A stretch of 14,721 bases of DNA from Elusimicrobiota bacterium (lineage in GTDB: Bacteria > Elusimicrobiota > UBA5214 > JBBAAG01): the NCBI GenBank assembly GCA_041658405.1, contig JBBAAG010000075.1, positions 1-14,721 on the forward strand, written 5' to 3'. Position 1 is the first letter of the stretch, and every line of letters begins with the position of its first letter. Shown piece after piece: positions 7,267 to 14,721 of this stretch. The position numbers and the translations under genes were made by a program. The notes under the pieces are model-generated. The model did not search any database and had not been told where the DNA came from. It saw only the letters and a program-made list of their open reading frames with translations.

Positions 7267-8232
7267 ATGAAAAATTCAGAAAATAGTAAAGCTCGAATGT
7301 TTCCGCGGGAACGCGCAATAGCAGCACTTGAACTTCGCCAACCGGATAAAGTACCGCATTTTGAACTTGAAATGCAGCTTACTACCGAGTATTTCGGGAA
7401 ACAGTTTTCTACAAAGCAGGAATGGGTTACTCATCCGGAGAACAAAAAGGAGTACCTCAAACATGATGCTGAGTTACTGATAGAAACCGCTGACCGGTTT
7501 GATTACTGCATAATATTTTATTCCGGAATCTACCGACCTACAGCAGAGGACTATATCGAAGGGGTGAAGATACTTAAAGAACTCGATAACAACCAGCGTC
7601 TAATAATGGCGCATGGCGACCCTACGATGGGTATCCCGGGGGGTAAAGATATTGAAGATTATGCGGTACGGTTATTTGAAGAGAAAGATAAAATTCTGGA
7701 TGACTATTCCAGGAAAGTTGATACTGCATTGATACGCGGGAAACGGTTGATGGATGCCGGGCTTGACGGGTTTATCCTGTGTGCGGATTATTGTTTGAAT
7801 ACCGGCCCGTTTTTGTCACCATCAATGTTCGGGGAGTACATCACACCGTTTCTCACAAAGGTTGTCATGGGCTACCGCCAGATGGGTGCGTATGTTATTA
7901 AACATACCGACGGGAATATTATGCCGGTGATTGACCAAATTCTTAGCGCAAAACCGCATGGCCTGCATTCACTTGACCCGATGGCCGGGGTGGATATACA
8001 AAAAGTTAAGTCACTGTACGGAAAACAGGTGTGTCTTGTGGGTAATGTCAACTGTGCGTTGATGCAGACCGGGACAGAAGACGAAATTCTTTCTTCATGC
8101 AAATACGCGATGGAAAACGGTAAGCCAGGAGGGGGATACATTTATTCTACGAGTAACGTTGTGTTTAAAGGAATGCCAAAACGCAGTTATGACCTTATGT
8201 TAGATTATTACCAAAAAAACTGTCAATATTGA
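7267..8232 (+). CDS. Uroporphyrinogen decarboxylase (URO-D) superfamily protein
   Basis: This is a 321-residue TIM-barrel protein of the URO-D/MtaA superfamily. Family marks are the N-terminal RERAIAALELRQPDKVPHFE (14-33), FILCADYC (169-176), the PFLSPSMFGEYITPFL stretch (181-196), KHTDGN (212-217), GLHSLDP (232-238) and CLVGNVN (256-262). It is probably not HemE, because it lies beside an FAD oxidoreductase rather than haem genes and its overall pattern fits the uncharacterised catabolic branch. Cobalamin methyltransferases of this superfamily carry His-x-Cys as a zinc site. Here the spot reads His213-Thr-Asp215, so zinc thiolate chemistry of the MtaA type is doubtful. The ATG at 7267 has only a weak AAGG 12 bases upstream. 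The gene ends 7 bases before the convergent secreted-protein gene. Confidence 0.9.
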   Translation: MKNSENSKARMFPRERAIAALELRQPDKVPHFELEMQLTTEYFGKQFSTKQEWVTHPENKKEYLKHDAELLIETADRFDYCIIFYSGIYRPTAEDYIEGVKILKELDNNQRLIMAHGDPTMGIPGGKDIEDYAVRLFEEKDKILDDYSRKVDTALIRGKRLMDAGLDGFILCADYCLNTGPFLSPSMFGEYITPFLTKVVMGYRQMGAYVIKHTDGNIMPVIDQILSAKPHGLHSLDPMAGVDIQKVKSLYGKQVCLVGNVNCALMQTGTEDEILSSCKYAMENGKPGGGYIYSTSNVVFKGMPKRSYDLMLDYYQKNCQY

Positions 8233-8239
8233 AGAAAAC

Positions 8240-9268
8240 TTACTTAATTCGTATTATCCAAACAACTGTCATTGCTGTTACCTGGACATTCCTTGATACA
8301 CGTGAAGTTCCATATAAAGGACCGGAGCCGGTCTCTGCATCCGTAGCAGATAAATATGCGCAGCCATAATAGGTTGAAGCATCAAGGGCAAAATGGTATT
8401 TCGTTCCGTTATCTCCTATTGACGTTGAACTGTTTGTTGTACCCGAAGTCAATCCCCCACGAAGATACATACCCCTTCCTCCGGAATACACCTGTGTATT
8501 TAAATTTGGGACTGTTGTACCGTCATAAGGCGATTCCGGGTCAGATATAACTTGGCCATTACATTCCGCCCATCCGGCAGGAAGTGCCGGGGTACCGGTC
8601 TTGGATTTGTGCCACGCTGTTATAGAGCCAATCGGGACAATTCCAAACCCGGCAATTGCGCCGGCTACGTCAAGTTTGGCGGTTGGGGTTGAAATTCCGA
8701 TACCCACATTCCCGCTGCCTGCAAGCGCGTAAATAGTTCCGTTGTCTATTGATATATTATCGTCGATTGTTGTGTCAGTATGGTTATGGCTGTCATTATT
8801 GACGGTAGTAGCGTCGTACGTTCCATTAACCGCTCCGCTGAATGTTGTGGCTTGCAAGAGGTCGGTGTACGTATACCCGCCGAGTTTCTCGCTGTTTCCC
8901 GCTGAGAAAGAGTATGGAACAGTGTTAAACCGTTGCCGCGGGCTAAGGACATCGGTTCCAGTTTGTATCTCAAGAAACAGGTTGTCATTAACAAAAAGAT
9001 TGGGGTTTAGTGCAGTATAACTTCCCAGTACAACGTTGAACATACCATTTACAATAGGTGTATTACTATGAGTTTCAGTCCATACCATACTCCCGCCGGT
9101 TTTCGCGTCATAAATCGTGAAAATCATGTCAAACGTACCTGTGAGCGGCTGCGCAGCGGTATCCAAAAGCCGTCCTTGAAAATTTACTTGCCCGGGTACG
9201 CTATGGCATAGTGATACAGAAAATATGAGAGAAGTAAGGACTTGAAAAAAAGTGTAGCGTTTCAGCAT
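8240..9268 (-). CDS. Secreted protein with tail-fibre-like and collar-like segments
   Basis: This 342-residue protein has an N-terminal signal peptide: Lys3-Arg4, a hydrophobic core at about 8-20, and probable cleavage near 26. Residues 27-122 form a beta-rich module (VNFQGRLLD...GTFDMIFTIYDA...FNTVPYSFSAG), a type often seen at the N terminus of surface proteins in uncultured bacteria. GNVGIGISTPTAKLDVAG (186-203) is the motif repeated in phage-tail-fibre-like surface proteins. The C-terminal part (212-342) holds GSITAWHKSK...PAGWAECNGQ, which resembles a phage tail-collar domain. It is likely exported and exposed on the surface, perhaps as an adhesin. It is the last gene of the export operon, 26 bases after the DUF362 gene, and has the strongest ribosome binding site of the window. 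No enzyme motif is seen. Confidence 0.82.
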   Translation of the reverse strand: MLKRYTFFQVLTSLIFSVSLCHSVPGQVNFQGRLLDTAAQPLTGTFDMIFTIYDAKTGGSMVWTETHSNTPIVNGMFNVVLGSYTALNPNLFVNDNLFLEIQTGTDVLSPRQRFNTVPYSFSAGNSEKLGGYTYTDLLQATTFSGAVNGTYDATTVNNDSHNHTDTTIDDNISIDNGTIYALAGSGNVGIGISTPTAKLDVAGAIAGFGIVPIGSITAWHKSKTGTPALPAGWAECNGQVISDPESPYDGTTVPNLNTQVYSGGRGMYLRGGLTSGTTNSSTSIGDNGTKYHFALDASTYYGCAYLSATDAETGSGPLYGTSRVSRNVQVTAMTVVWIIRIK

Positions 9269-9278
9269 ATAACATTAT

Positions 9279-9283
9279 CCTCC
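9279..9283 (-). promoter_or_regulatory. Strong ribosome binding site of the secreted protein gene
   Basis: On the - strand a perfect GGAGG lies 10 bases before the ATG at 9268, in the short gap after the DUF362 stop. It fixes the start that gives a complete signal peptide. It also suggests that the last gene of the operon is translated strongly and independently of its neighbours. Confidence 0.75.
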
Positions 9284-9294
9284 ATAAAATATAT

Positions 9295-10479
9295 TCAACC
9301 TTTAATCTTGTTACGCATACATTTTAATACGCTTGTACGTATTTCAGACGCTACCGGCGGGCAGCCTTTAACAAAAACGTGGCCATCCCGGAATTTCATT
9401 GTGCAGTTACCGATAAGGATGGTATCCTTTGGCAAGTTGCCAATATTTTTTCCGATTGCCAGGCGTAAGGGCTTCTCCGCGGTGTAGTAGTCCGCAAATT
9501 CGGAATAATACCGTTTCAAAAACATAAGTACCGTAGATAAACACGCACTGCAGGAATCGCGGTCATCAACTTTTACGTTGAGGTATTCAACTGAGATTTT
9601 TGATGGCGGGCGTTTATATGGTGTTACCCAGTTAAGATAATTATCCGGATCTACAGTTACTCCGCTGCCGTCAAGGTCAAACCCTTCTGAAGAATTAATA
9701 GATATCCTGAGGTGATGTACTTCCGCAGGGTTTATACCCATCAACTGTACTGCCACCCAGTCTGCTGCGAGGCAGTTTAATGACGCAATCACGAGCCCGG
9801 AGTTTATAGGTTCACCCGCACTGGGGCCTAACCCTTCCTGTCCGTAGGTACCGTCAATAACTGTGAGATTGGGCAACAGTATTTTTGATATATCCACAAT
9901 CGCATAGTCCAACGGTTTTGCGGGGGGGACGATGATGTCATTTGGAGGTAATTGATGTAACTTAACCTTTTCTTTGCCATACAAACACCCCTTCATATTC
10001 TTTAGCCCAAGCGATACCTGTGTATGCATATGAGTTTTCATGACAGGTACAGAGATTATAAAGTCAAAATCCAAAACATCTGAGCAGATACGGAGTTTAT
10101 TTATAACTTTACCGTTAGGAATACTTTTTTCTACCCACTTATGCGCATCAAGGTCGGCAAGCATAACACTGCGTTCACGTGCAACTGCTGCAATACCGCA
10201 GGATTCCATAGCGTCCAGAGGTTTAACCCCTACGATAGAACTTTCCCCAACAGTGATGCTGGTAACCCCGTTTTCAAGAAGGTGGTCAATTATTGCGGCA
10301 ATAACAATTGGGTGAGTGGTAACACCTTTCCCAGCTTCTGCGATACGGCCGGCGTTTGGTTTTACCAAAACTTTCTTTCCGCGTAATGCCGTGAAGTCAT
10401 ACCCGAGATTTGACATAACCTCACGGGTGACTGCGTATCCGTCTGTCCCTTTACGTACAACGACTTTGTTTATGCTCAT
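9295..10479 (-). CDS. DUF362 domain protein with C-terminal cysteine cluster
   Basis: This is a 394-residue protein of the DUF362 family, whose biochemical role is unsettled and whose members often accompany iron-sulfur proteins. Family marks are KKVLVKPNAG (35-44), the TTHP...ITVGESS stretch (54-81) and SVPVMKTHMHTQVSLGLKNM (143-162), followed by KGCL. The C-terminal third has Cys310 and Cys313 (CSAC), Cys359 (IGNC) and Cys373 (KGCPP), which could bind a metal or an iron-sulfur cluster. The ATG at 10479 is preferred because the family usually starts just before the first beta strand. A TTG at 10497, overlapping the ATPase stop, would add six residues; neither has a clear ribosome binding site. 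No signal peptide is present. It follows the ABC ATPase gene by 14 bases, so it is probably co-transcribed with the exporter. Confidence 0.88.
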   Translation of the reverse strand: MSINKVVVRKGTDGYAVTREVMSNLGYDFTALRGKKVLVKPNAGRIAEAGKGVTTHPIVIAAIIDHLLENGVTSITVGESSIVGVKPLDAMESCGIAAVARERSVMLADLDAHKWVEKSIPNGKVINKLRICSDVLDFDFIISVPVMKTHMHTQVSLGLKNMKGCLYGKEKVKLHQLPPNDIIVPPAKPLDYAIVDISKILLPNLTVIDGTYGQEGLGPSAGEPINSGLVIASLNCLAADWVAVQLMGINPAEVHHLRISINSSEGFDLDGSGVTVDPDNYLNWVTPYKRPPSKISVEYLNVKVDDRDSCSACLSTVLMFLKRYYSEFADYYTAEKPLRLAIGKNIGNLPKDTILIGNCTMKFRDGHVFVKGCPPVASEIRTSVLKCMRNKIKG

Positions 10480-10493
10480 AAAATAGTATTTTA

Positions 10494-11177
10494 TCAAATA
10501 ATTTGGGGTGTAATACTTTCAATCTGCCCGTCTTTGAACTTAAGAACGCGTTTTGCGTGTTCTGCAACTGTCATATCATGTGTTACCAGTATGACAGTAA
10601 TTCCCTGAGAGTTAAGTTGTCCGAAGATTGACATAATATCCTTCCCTGACCGCGAGTCTAGGTTGCCTGTAGGTTCATCCGCAAGAATGATCTTGGGTTC
10701 ATTAACCATAGCGCGTGCGATTGCTACCCGTTGCTGCTGTCCCCCTGAAAGCTCGGTAGGTTTATGGTGAATACGTTCACCTAACCCCACGAGTTCCAAC
10801 GCAGAACGTGCTCTCTCTTTCCTATCCTTAATTCTGCCGTAGAGAAGAGGGAGTTCAACATTCTCAAGCGCGCTTGCGCGGGGGAGTAACTGAAAAGACT
10901 GGAATACAAAACCTATTTTTTTATTTCTCATCCGTGAAAGCTCGGTGTCGTCATACTTATCAACCGGCGTGTTCTCAAATAAGTATGATCCTTTTGACGG
11001 TTTATCCAAACATCCCAGGATATGCAGGCAGGTAGACTTCCCGGAACCTGATGGGCCGGTTAACGCAACATACTCACCTGCATTTATGACAAACGATACG
11101 TTGTTTAATGCAACAATTTCAATTTTTGATAACCGGTACGTACGTGAAACATTGCGGAATTCTATCATGTTATTCAT
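10494..11177 (-). CDS. ABC transporter ATP-binding protein, MacB/LolD type
   Basis: This is a 227-residue nucleotide-binding subunit that powers the adjacent permease. It shows Walker A GPSGSGKS (41-48), the Q-loop glutamine Gln93 in FVFQSFQLLPRASALENVELPL (90-111), signature LSGGQQQR (143-150), Walker B IILADE (163-168) with DEPTGNLD, and the switch His200 in VTHD. The segment after the Q-loop and the GNLDS sequence are typical of the MacB/LolD group. Two starts are possible. The ATG at 11177 overlaps the permease stop by 8 bases and fits translational coupling; the ATG at 11168 would remove three residues. In classical MacB the ATPase and permease are fused, but here they are separate genes. 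Confidence 0.95.
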   Translation of the reverse strand: MNNMIEFRNVSRTYRLSKIEIVALNNVSFVINAGEYVALTGPSGSGKSTCLHILGCLDKPSKGSYLFENTPVDKYDDTELSRMRNKKIGFVFQSFQLLPRASALENVELPLLYGRIKDRKERARSALELVGLGERIHHKPTELSGGQQQRVAIARAMVNEPKIILADEPTGNLDSRSGKDIMSIFGQLNSQGITVILVTHDMTVAEHAKRVLKFKDGQIESITPQII

Positions 11178-12429
11178 ATCTTAACGCTTCCACAGGGTCA
11201 AGATTAGCTGCTTTATCCGCGGGGTATAAACCAAAAACTATTCCTATCGTAACAGAAACAACAAATGAAATTATGATGATGTTTATAGACACTGCAGTTG
11301 CCCAGCCGGAGTATAAAGATATTATTTGCACAGCAATCAAGCCCAGAAGTATGCCTATGACACCTCCTAACCCGCTGAGGACTGAGGTTTCAACCAAAAA
11401 TTGTTGGATAATATCCGTCTTTGTTGCGCCCATAGCGCGCCGGATGCCAATTTCGCGTGTGCGTTCCGTAACTGTTGCAAGCATGATGTTCATCACGCCA
11501 ATACCGCCGACCAGTAACGATATCCCGGCAATACAGCCGAGGACAATATTAAATATTGCTTGTGTCTCCTGGCTTTGGCGTAACAGTTCCCTTGGGACAA
11601 TAATTTCGTAGTCCTCAACATTATGATGAAGTTTATCGAGGATGGTTTTGATAACCGCGACTTCTGAGAGGACATGTTTATCGTCATTAACCTGTACCGT
11701 GATTTCTGTTATACGGTCAGTGTCGGAGAGTTTAACAACTTTTTTCATTAACGTTGTCAGCGGGACATAAAGGTCTTTACTTATATCACGTACCTGGATA
11801 GTTGAAAGTTTGGTTTTATCGGTCTTACCGCTGCCGGTATCCGCAGTTTCCCTGTTGTCAAGTACGCCGATGACTTCAAAAGAACGGTTCGCAAAGTTTA
11901 CCTTTTCCCCTAAACAAGGTTTTAACCCAAAAAGTTCGGCCTTCAACTTTGCACCAAGGATGCATACCTGATTATAATTCTCGAGGTCAATATTACTAAA
12001 ATTCCGTCCTTGCTTAAGTGTAAGGTTCATTACGGGAAAGTATTCGGGTTCTACACCGAGTACCCGCGTACCAAGTTTTTTTTTGGGAAACGTGATATTG
12101 GACTTAACTTCCTTGACAGAAGAAATGTATTTTATGTTCGGACAGTTTTGTTTGAGTACAGACTTATCAATTGTGCTTAAACCAAGGGAGTAAGTAATCT
12201 GTGTTTGTTCTTCATCAATATTAACAGTTTTAAGTGAACGTATATTGATGTTGTTTAAGCCAAGAAGTTGTATTCTCTGCATGACTTCGCGTTTTGCGCC
12301 TTCACTAATTGACATCATTGAGATAACCGCGGAGATACCAAAAATTATGCCGAGTAAAGTTAGGATAGAGCGCAGTTTTTGTACTTTCAACTGCCGGAGG
12401 CTGAGCTTTATTATTTCAAACAGGTTCAT
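11170..12429 (-). CDS. MacB-like ABC transporter permease
   Basis: This is a 419-residue inner-membrane permease of the MacB/FtsX type. The first membrane helix (20-42, in LRSILTLLGIIFGISAVISM) is followed by a large periplasmic core domain (about 45-285). Three more helices follow (about 291-320, 345-370 and 383-402). The cytoplasmic loop TERTREIGIRRAMGATKTDI (321-340), which touches the ATPase, and the ending PADKAANLDPVEALRYE are family signatures. Such proteins do not move substrate through the membrane. They use ATP to drive periplasmic movements that push a periplasmic substrate outward (mechanotransmission, known for MacB). The gene starts 6 bases after the adaptor gene and overlaps the ATPase gene, consistent with one complex. 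Confidence 0.94.
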   Translation of the reverse strand: MNLFEIIKLSLRQLKVQKLRSILTLLGIIFGISAVISMMSISEGAKREVMQRIQLLGLNNINIRSLKTVNIDEEQTQITYSLGLSTIDKSVLKQNCPNIKYISSVKEVKSNITFPKKKLGTRVLGVEPEYFPVMNLTLKQGRNFSNIDLENYNQVCILGAKLKAELFGLKPCLGEKVNFANRSFEVIGVLDNRETADTGSGKTDKTKLSTIQVRDISKDLYVPLTTLMKKVVKLSDTDRITEITVQVNDDKHVLSEVAVIKTILDKLHHNVEDYEIIVPRELLRQSQETQAIFNIVLGCIAGISLLVGGIGVMNIMLATVTERTREIGIRRAMGATKTDIIQQFLVETSVLSGLGGVIGILLGLIAVQIISLYSGWATAVSINIIIISFVVSVTIGIVFGLYPADKAANLDPVEALRYE

Positions 12430-12435
12430 ACAACG

Positions 12436-13647
12436 TTAATTTTCTGTTGTGGCGGGGTTGGATAACGCAACTTTCTCGCCTTCTTTTATACCGTCAAGAA
12501 TGACTATATTGTCGTTGTTACTATCACCGGTGACTACGGTACGTTTGATGAACTGTGTACCGGAAGATACCTGGCAGTAATACTGCCCTGATTCGTCTTC
12601 AAACACGGCATTTATAGGGACGTATACAACCTGGGATAAACGGTTCGTAATGATATCAATCCCTGCGGTCATCCCGGGTTTTAGGATAGTATTTGTCCCG
12701 TCAATAATTATCTGTACTTCAACAATTTTTGTGCCCGTAGTGAACACACTGTCTTTGACAAGGTTCTCGCATCTGGTTACTTTCCCGTAAAAACGCTGGT
12801 CAGGATAAGCGTCAATACGGATAACACAGTCATCGTTAATTTGTATTTTTGAGAGGTCAACTTCGTTTACTTCCGCAATAACCGACATCTTGGATAAATC
12901 AGGGATTGACATTATAGCCTGCCCGCGCCATACCGTATCGCCGGGTTTGACTTTTTCTGTTCGTGTACCGGAAACACGTACTTCTTCGTATACAACCAAC
13001 CCTTCCGCCGGGGCGTATACATCAGTCTGTGTGAGGTCTTTCTTTAATTGTTCATTATTGCGTTTAGCGTCACGCATTTGCGGGCTGCCGGTAGTTTTGT
13101 ATTGCGTATAGTACCGTTTTGCAAGGTCGTAATCAATGGTTGCTTCTTTTACAGATTGTTTTGCCCATTTTAGGTCGGCTGAGGATTTATTGCCATTCAT
13201 TACTTCCGGGATTACTGCGCGAAGTTTTTCCCGTGCTTCCTGTAATTTCAGGTAGGATTGTGTTACTTGTTTATCAGCATCTTTTAAACGTTTATCTTCA
13301 TTAATAAATTCCTGTTCCAGTCGGTAATTATCGTCACTTAACCTGGTCTCAAGATCAACTTTATCAAACTGCGCAATGAGGTCGTCATTTTTGACATATG
13401 CGCCTTCTGTGATAAGAAATGTAATTTTACCGCCGCGGTTGGGGGGGTATATTGGGATTGATTTTAAAGGTTTGACTATACCTTTTACTTGCAATTTAAT
13501 AGTGATGTTGCCGCGTTGCGCTTCAGCGAGTGTGATGTTTGATTCTTTAGGTTTTGAGTTAAATATCTTTTTTTTGTTTCCATAAAATATACCGCCGAAT
13601 ATGGCGAGTATCAGTATCGCAAGTATCAGCCAGTAACGTTTTTTCAT
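12436..13647 (-). CDS. MacA/HlyD-like periplasmic adaptor protein
   Basis: This 403-residue membrane fusion protein has an N-terminal membrane anchor (4-23). A lipoyl-like half-motif (about 60-98, with SIPIYPPNRGGKI) is followed by a charged alpha-helical hairpin (about 100-205, coiled-coil pattern) and the second lipoyl half (DVYAPAEGLVVYEEVRVSG, 209-227). A beta-barrel domain (about 254-335) and a membrane-proximal domain (about 340-400, with VVYVPINAVF and DGIKEGEKV) complete it. It should bridge the permease to an outer-membrane channel across the periplasm. AAGAAG five bases before the ATG fits a ribosome binding site. It lies 18 bases after the secretin gene and 6 bases before the permease gene. 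The hairpin is long enough to reach a partner, but which channel it contacts cannot be read from sequence. Confidence 0.93.
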   Translation of the reverse strand: MKKRYWLILAILILAIFGGIFYGNKKKIFNSKPKESNITLAEAQRGNITIKLQVKGIVKPLKSIPIYPPNRGGKITFLITEGAYVKNDDLIAQFDKVDLETRLSDDNYRLEQEFINEDKRLKDADKQVTQSYLKLQEAREKLRAVIPEVMNGNKSSADLKWAKQSVKEATIDYDLAKRYYTQYKTTGSPQMRDAKRNNEQLKKDLTQTDVYAPAEGLVVYEEVRVSGTRTEKVKPGDTVWRGQAIMSIPDLSKMSVIAEVNEVDLSKIQINDDCVIRIDAYPDQRFYGKVTRCENLVKDSVFTTGTKIVEVQIIIDGTNTILKPGMTAGIDIITNRLSQVVYVPINAVFEDESGQYYCQVSSGTQFIKRTVVTGDSNNDNIVILDGIKEGEKVALSNPATTEN

Positions 13648-13665
13648 AGTACTTCTTATATTTTC

Positions 13666-14721
13666 CTACTTCAATTTATAGGGTTCAAGTTTTGACGGAG
13701 GAAATTCAACGGTTGCGTTCTCTTCAGTAACAATTTTCGGGGTTAGAAGAATACGTACTTCAGTTATAACTTTCTCATACTGTGTTCTCCCGAATAAATG
13801 ACCAAACCACGGGATATCTATGAGTAACGGTATACCTACCAATGTTTTACGCAGTTCTTCTTTCATCAACCCGCCAAGGACGGCGGTATATTTATCTTTA
13901 AGATGGATATTAGTTACAGCTTTTCTCGTTCCTATCTCGGGATAGCCGCGTTGAGTGAGTTTACCTACAGTACTTACTTCCGCGTTGATATCAAGGTCTA
14001 CCTCGTCATTGACGTATATCGTCGGTGTTACAGTAAGTTTTATACCGACATCCACAAACTGAACGGTATATAGTATAGATCCGCCGGTACCGCCACTGGC
14101 GACTTCGTAAGGTATACGATCACCGATGTGAATCTGCGCAAGTTGGCGGTTGCTGATCATAATTTTTGGTGTTGCCAAAATTTTGATATCCGTCTTCAAC
14201 CCTTTGGCTGTGATGTTGCCAAAAAGGATGTTCCCTATACTGTTGGAATTAACAGTGTTTGGGGGAAGTATTGACTGGAGGTTTATCGACCAGTTGGTTA
14301 TTTCCACACCGATATCCAATGACCTTGTACGGCTGATCTCCAGGATTTGCAGTTCAATAACTACTTGGCGTTTGGGTAGGTCGCTGATCTCAACAAGTTT
14401 TTTTGCTTCACTTATATTTTGCTGATTATCATAAATTTCTAACGCATTCAATTCTTCATGCGCATAGACTGTGATATCAGGGATCATTATTTGCAGCATT
14501 ACCGCCATATCTTTTGCTTTAACGTAATTAAGATGGAGTATAGTTTTACTTTTAGCGTCATTATTTACCGCTAAACTGCCTGTAAGGTCGGTCTTTGCTG
14601 CGGATTCTACCATCTGGCGCATCTCGCGCATACGCGCACCACGATCACGCTGCTCACCGCCTTGCGCAGTGCCGGTACTGTTACGGGGTAATGAATAATT
14701 ACTATCACCTTGCGTACCGTG
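13666..14721 (-). CDS. Secretin (GspD/PilQ superfamily), 5' end outside the window
   Basis: The frame stays open to the window edge, so only the last 351 residues are visible. An internal ATG at 14631 should not be taken as the start. A short N-type periplasmic domain is visible (about 14550-14390, with LNYVKAKDMAVMLQIMIPDI and NALEIYDN). The secretin core follows, with VVIELQILEISRTRSLDIGV, ATPKIMISNRQLAQIHIGDR, VDVGIKLTVTPTI and the hallmark GIPLLIDIPWFGHLF near the C terminus. Secretins form large gated outer-membrane rings used by type II secretion, type IV pili and filamentous phage. The residues before the N domain are low in complexity and rich in Gly, Arg, Asn and Ser. No pilus or type II gene is visible; the next genes are a MacAB-type exporter with an 18-base gap. 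Confidence 0.92.
   Translation of the reverse strand, partial: HGTQGDSNYSLPRNSTGTAQGGEQRDRGARMREMRQMVESAAKTDLTGSLAVNNDAKSKTILHLNYVKAKDMAVMLQIMIPDITVYAHEELNALEIYDNQQNISEAKKLVEISDLPKRQVVIELQILEISRTRSLDIGVEITNWSINLQSILPPNTVNSNSIGNILFGNITAKGLKTDIKILATPKIMISNRQLAQIHIGDRIPYEVASGGTGGSILYTVQFVDVGIKLTVTPTIYVNDEVDLDINAEVSTVGKLTQRGYPEIGTRKAVTNIHLKDKYTAVLGGLMKEELRKTLVGIPLLIDIPWFGHLFGRTQYEKVITEVRILLTPKIVTEENATVEFPPSKLEPYKLK

Noticed and set aside
7267..8232. Calling the URO-D-like gene HemE (haem biosynthesis)
   Set aside because: There are no haem genes nearby, it is paired with an FAD_oxidored protein, and its motifs fit the uncharacterised catabolic branch better.
11108..11611. A 167-residue + strand frame opposite the permease and ATPase genes
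   Set aside because: It overlaps two well-supported - strand genes with clear family motifs and shows no protein family features of its own.
13666..14631. Taking the ATG at 14631 as the secretin start
   Set aside because: The same frame continues without a stop to the window edge, and known secretins have more N-terminal domains, so the gene is cut by the window.

Overview
The window looks like a chromosomal segment of a diderm (Gram-negative-type) bacterium. It carries a secretin, a MacA/MacB-like export system, a Sec-type signal peptide protein and a large hybrid histidine kinase. Compact same-strand operons, a GGAGG ribosome binding site and moderate GC favour a bacterium, possibly an uncultured candidate-phylum lineage of the Elusimicrobiota/Omnitrophota kind. 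That placement is a guess from gene style and was not tested.

Left edge (1-956): an AT-rich stretch with one unrecognised + strand gene (135-716) and a short relic of a DUF4143-type ATPase (813-917). Short GC-rich palindromic blocks lie on both sides (42-61 and 941-956). The right block touches the stop codon of the kinase gene, whose last receiver-like domain ends early, so this may be an old rearrangement or insertion junction.

Signalling operon (5558 down to 957, - strand): a GAF-containing class III adenylate cyclase, a stand-alone CheY-like receiver and a double-Cache hybrid histidine kinase, spaced 21 and 9 bases apart. A good sigma70-type promoter lies at 5610-5638. Its -35 box falls inside the end of a decayed IS3-family transposase (5624-5883), which fills most of the gap to the next, divergent operon.

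Redox/methyl-transfer-like pair (5949-8232, + strand): an FAD-dependent oxidoreductase of the FAD_oxidored type, then a uroporphyrinogen decarboxylase-superfamily protein. They are probably co-transcribed and catabolic rather than haem-biosynthetic.

Export operon (right edge down to 8240, - strand): secretin (5' end outside the window), MacA-like adaptor, MacB-like permease, MacB/LolD-type ATPase, DUF362 protein, and a secreted protein with tail-fibre-like and collar-like segments. Successive genes overlap or are at most 26 bases apart. The striking point is a MacAB-type pump next to a secretin, with no TolC-type channel in view, followed by a signal-peptide protein that could be its periplasmic substrate. 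No tRNA, rRNA or CRISPR array was seen.
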